64,000 bases of DNA from Hyaloscypha bicolor E (taxonomy: Eukaryota; Ascomycota; Leotiomycetes; Helotiales; Hyaloscyphaceae). Location of the stretch: assembly GCF_002865645.1 (NCBI RefSeq), contig NW_020194546.1:407970-471969 (forward strand), read 5' to 3'. The notes under the pieces are model-generated. The model saw only the letters and a program-made list of their open reading frames with translations, did not search any database and was not told where the DNA came from. The position numbers and the translations under genes were made by a program. This document shows, one piece after another, positions 61,627-64,000 of the stretch. Position 1 is the first letter of the stretch. Each line of letters opens with the position of its first letter.

Positions 61627-63828
61627 CTAATTTATTCTATTATTTTATTACTTATTAATAAATATCTTATAAGCTAATTTCTTTATTCTTAAAAAAGTAG
61701 TTTAATAAATAATTATATCTCGAAATCTATAAAATATATAATTTTTTACTAAAGCTATTTCTATAAAAGAAATTAATTAAATTAATTCTAATATAAGTAA
61801 TAATAAAGACTTATTTAATACTTTTAATAAGGCTTTTTAGAAGTCTTTATAAATAAGTAATAATAATAAAAATAATTCCGGTAATAATTAAAATATTAAG
61901 ATTAATATTTAAGTTATAAAATAAGACTTATTATAATAAGTATATATAATAATATATATATAAGTATTAGATATTATAGATCTAGCTTTCTATTTTAAAT
62001 AAAGCTTATAATTAGAATTATATAAATTATATAGAATTATATTTCCTAGTTAAATAAAGAACTTTATATATTTAGCTAAATACTAGGAAATATATAAGAA
62101 GATATTCTTAGCTTTAGAAAGAAGTATTAATTAGTTTTTTATTAGAATTAATTCTTGAAATTAGTTATATTTATAAGTATTATTTTATAGCTTACTTACC
62201 TTAATTACTAATATATTACTTTACTATTATATATTTTATATTCTAATTAATCTAATTTTTAAAAAGTAGTTTATTATAAGATAATTAAGCTATTAATAAA
62301 TAAAATTATTAATAGCTAGAATATTAACTAGAAGAAGTACCTTTATTATTACTAGAGTAATTTAGTTAAATATCTAGAAAAGTATCTAGTTAAGTACTTT
62401 TTATATTATTTAATTAGAAAAAGGAAATAGAATTCAGATATTTCTAGAACTAGCTAATAAAATAATAATAATAGAGAAATTAGTAGTGGCTTGCTATTAT
62501 ATTATTAAATTAAAAGTAGAAATATAATAGAAAAAGAATCTAGAGAAACTAGAAGTTTAGATTTATTATTTTAAAAATATTTAAATATCTAGTATAAAGC
62601 CTATTATATTTCTAGTAATATTCTTAATTTAAAAGATTCTAAAAACCCGAGAATTACTAATTTATAAAAAAAAGAATATTAAAGAAACCTAGAACTTCTT
62701 TTATTAAATAAAGTTAAAATAATATAAAAATAATAGAATTACCTGAGTTATAAATATAATAAAAGTTATATATTATATTTTCTATTTTAAGAATATAGCT
62801 AGAAATATCTAGAAATATAAAAAGTAATTAGTAAATATTAATATTATAAATTAGAAAACCTTTATTAAGTTTATAAAGAATTCTATTCTATATTCAGAGA
62901 ATTATAATAATAATACTTTTATTAAATTTAAAAATATTAAATAATAGCTAGACTAGAATATCTAAAGCTTTATATTTTATTTAGATAGCCTATTAAATAA
63001 CTTAGGATATATAAATTTATTATAAGAATAAAAAAATTTATTTAGTAATTTAAGATAGGAAATTCGAAATAAGATTAATTATTAAAGAAATATTTTACGA
63101 GAAAAAAAAACCTTATTTTTATAATTATAAAAGTTAAGAATAATTTAAATTTATTTATTTAATAAAAATATAATAATAAGCTAATTAAAAAATTAAAAAA
63201 TTAAAAAAATTAAAAAAATTAAAATAATAAAAAGAAATAAAAAAGAAATAAATTTCTATTATAAGATTTATAAAACCGAAATAATAAAGATATAATAAAA
63301 AAATCTAATATAATACTTATATTAGAATTTATAAAACTAGATATAATTTATTTTATTTATTAAAAAAAGAATTATTATATTATTATTTATTTAAATTAAA
63401 AAAAACTAATTTATTATAATTATAATGAGTTTAGTTATAAAATATATAAGTATCTAGAACTAAAAAAGTTAAGAAATTAATATATTTTATAATAAATATA
63501 TTTATTTATATTATAGAAAATAAAGCTCCTAAAATAAAAATAATTATTAAAATAAGAATAAATAAATAAAGAATTAGAATATTAATTAATTCGAATATAG
63601 AAATTAATTATATAAAAAAGAAACTAGCTTTAAATATAAGTATTTTATTAATATTAAAAGTAATTTCCTTAATCTTATTAGAAAAAAGAAAGATTTATTT
63701 ATATAAAAATTATATTTTTAGAATTATTACTAAAAATATATTAGGGAATTAAAAAGAAACTAATATATATTTTATATTATATAATTTTAATCTAAATTAT
63801 ATTAATATAATACTTGGATTTATATAAT

Positions 63829-64000
63829 TATAATAGATATATATAATAGTATATAAATAAATATTAGATATTATAGATCTAGTTTTTTATTTTAAGTAAA
63901 GCTTATAATTAGAATTATATAAGTAATTAGAATTATATAAGTAATTAGAATTATATAAGTAATTAGAATTATATAAGTAATTAGAATTATATAAGTAATT
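63829..64000 (+). repeat. Third Gypsy-1 LTR copy (cut by window edge)
   Basis: Starts TATAATAGATATATATAATAG, the mutated form of the TGTAATGGGCATACG start, and aligns through the GATCTAG block, then enters an 18-bp repeat array. Confidence 0.85.
63907..64000 (+). repeat. 18-bp array inside the Gypsy-1 LTR
   Basis: At least five perfect copies of AATTAGAATTATATAAGT up to the window edge. The same unit occurs once at about 62010, and twice at about 18351 and 31737. Confidence 0.93.

Larger units (their letters stand above)
46805..64000 (+). mobile_element. Gypsy-5 LTR retrotransposon, right LTR split by later insertions (open at right edge)
   Basis: The left LTR starts about 46805 (TATTACGTTATG). 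At least 130 bp align base for base, apart from transitions, with 54897-55039, the start of the right LTR, where Gypsy-2 copy 2 is inserted. A gag-like region occupies 47.05-48.7 kb; its first 500 bp are barely mutated (KYFPPQNDGVAKTGKS near 47345). The reverse transcriptase at 50.1-50.7 kb is a recognisable Gypsy type with a YIDD box (now FINNNNIFS near 50430) and LTFP...LK.L. A late chromodomain-like segment at 52.7-52.9 kb reads NLKYLIKYL. Plus orientation; thoroughly interrupted by stops. The end of its right LTR lies beyond the window. Confidence 0.78.
55040..64000 (+). mobile_element. Gypsy-2, second copy (partial; split by Copia and Gypsy-1 copy 2)
   Basis: The LTR spans 55040-55297 plus 61632-61671. 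The two parts sum to 298 bp, the exact LTR length of the intact copy at 35.1 kb. Internal sequence 61672-61931 matches 35388 onward (the TCTCGAAATCT-type stretch), then is cut by Gypsy-1 copy 2 at 61932. The remainder is outside the window. Heavily mutated. Confidence 0.87.
61932..64000 (+). mobile_element. Gypsy-1, second copy (partial)
   Basis: LTR at 61932-62240 and internal sequence to about 63820, collinear with 18597-19507 and then 26166-26860 of the first copy, without the Gypsy-3 insertion. At 63829 another Gypsy-1 LTR starts and runs off the window. That is either the right LTR of an internally deleted copy or the left LTR of a third copy inserted here. Confidence 0.85.

Noticed and set aside
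18012..64000. AT-rich sequence as mitochondrial or organellar insertion
   Set aside because: LTR pairs with TSDs and recognisable Gypsy/Copia domains explain it; residual differences between LTR copies are transitions typical of RIP.
17320..64000. Centromere or pericentromeric core
   Set aside because: The AT-rich nested retrotransposons would fit, but unmutated pockets with coding-like DNA at 32.1-35.1 and 42.6-47.5 kb interrupt it and nothing here is specific to a centromere. CENP-A ChIP would decide.

Overview
The window is nuclear DNA of a filamentous ascomycete (Pezizomycotina). The evidence is short GT-AG introns of about 50-75 bp, fungal protein families (ABCC transporter, GABA/choline-type permease, DUF3405, luciferase-domain protein, CUS2/HTATSF1-like factor, a DUF6604 relic) and large AT-rich blocks of transposon DNA carrying C-to-T/G-to-A transitions of the RIP (repeat-induced point mutation) type. 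A helotialean or other leotiomycete source would fit, but that is a guess.

Positions 1-17.3 kb are ordinary gene space. In order they hold the 3' end of an ABCC transporter gene (+, spliced), an APC-family amino acid/GABA/choline permease (+, seven exons), a broken DUF6604-family gene (-), a luciferase-domain protein (-), a long intergenic stretch with minisatellites, a DUF3405 type II membrane protein (+) and a two-exon CUS2-like U2 snRNP splicing factor (-). Only the two transporters suggest a related role; I see no gene cluster.

Positions 17.3-64 kb are a nested transposon island, and most of it can be resolved from terminal repeats and target-site duplications (TSDs). A pogo/Fot1-type element (17320-32106, TSD TA) sits about 100 bp upstream of the CUS2-like start codon. 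It contains a solo LTR (17711-18006, TSD TTTAG) and Gypsy-1 (18282-31984, TSD TGAGA), and Gypsy-1 contains Gypsy-3 in reverse orientation (19508-26165, TSD TAAAY). Next comes a broken multi-zinc-knuckle gene (32.6-44.2 kb, -), cut by a second solo LTR (33815-34082) and by a hAT-like element (34514-43666, 8-bp TSD AACTRAAT) that holds Gypsy-2 (35090-42920, TSD TCTTA). A short unmutated stretch (43.7-46.8 kb) carries a possible small secreted protein gene and an initiator-tRNA-Met-like relic. From 46805 to the right edge is Gypsy-5; its right LTR is split by a second Gypsy-2 copy, which is itself split by a Copia element (55298-61626, TSD CTAAT) and a second Gypsy-1 copy (61932 onward).

The nesting gives an insertion order: Gypsy-5 before Gypsy-2, before Gypsy-1, before Gypsy-3, with Copia after Gypsy-2. 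The AT-rich mutated blocks (about 18.0-31.2, 35.2-42.6 and 47.5-64 kb) do not stop at element ends. They fade out inside the outermost elements, leaving terminal LTRs next to non-repeat DNA almost unmutated. I found no clearly new multi-gene system. The most unusual observations are this mutation gradient, the in-frame dissection of the zinc-knuckle gene and the rearranged tRNA-like locus.
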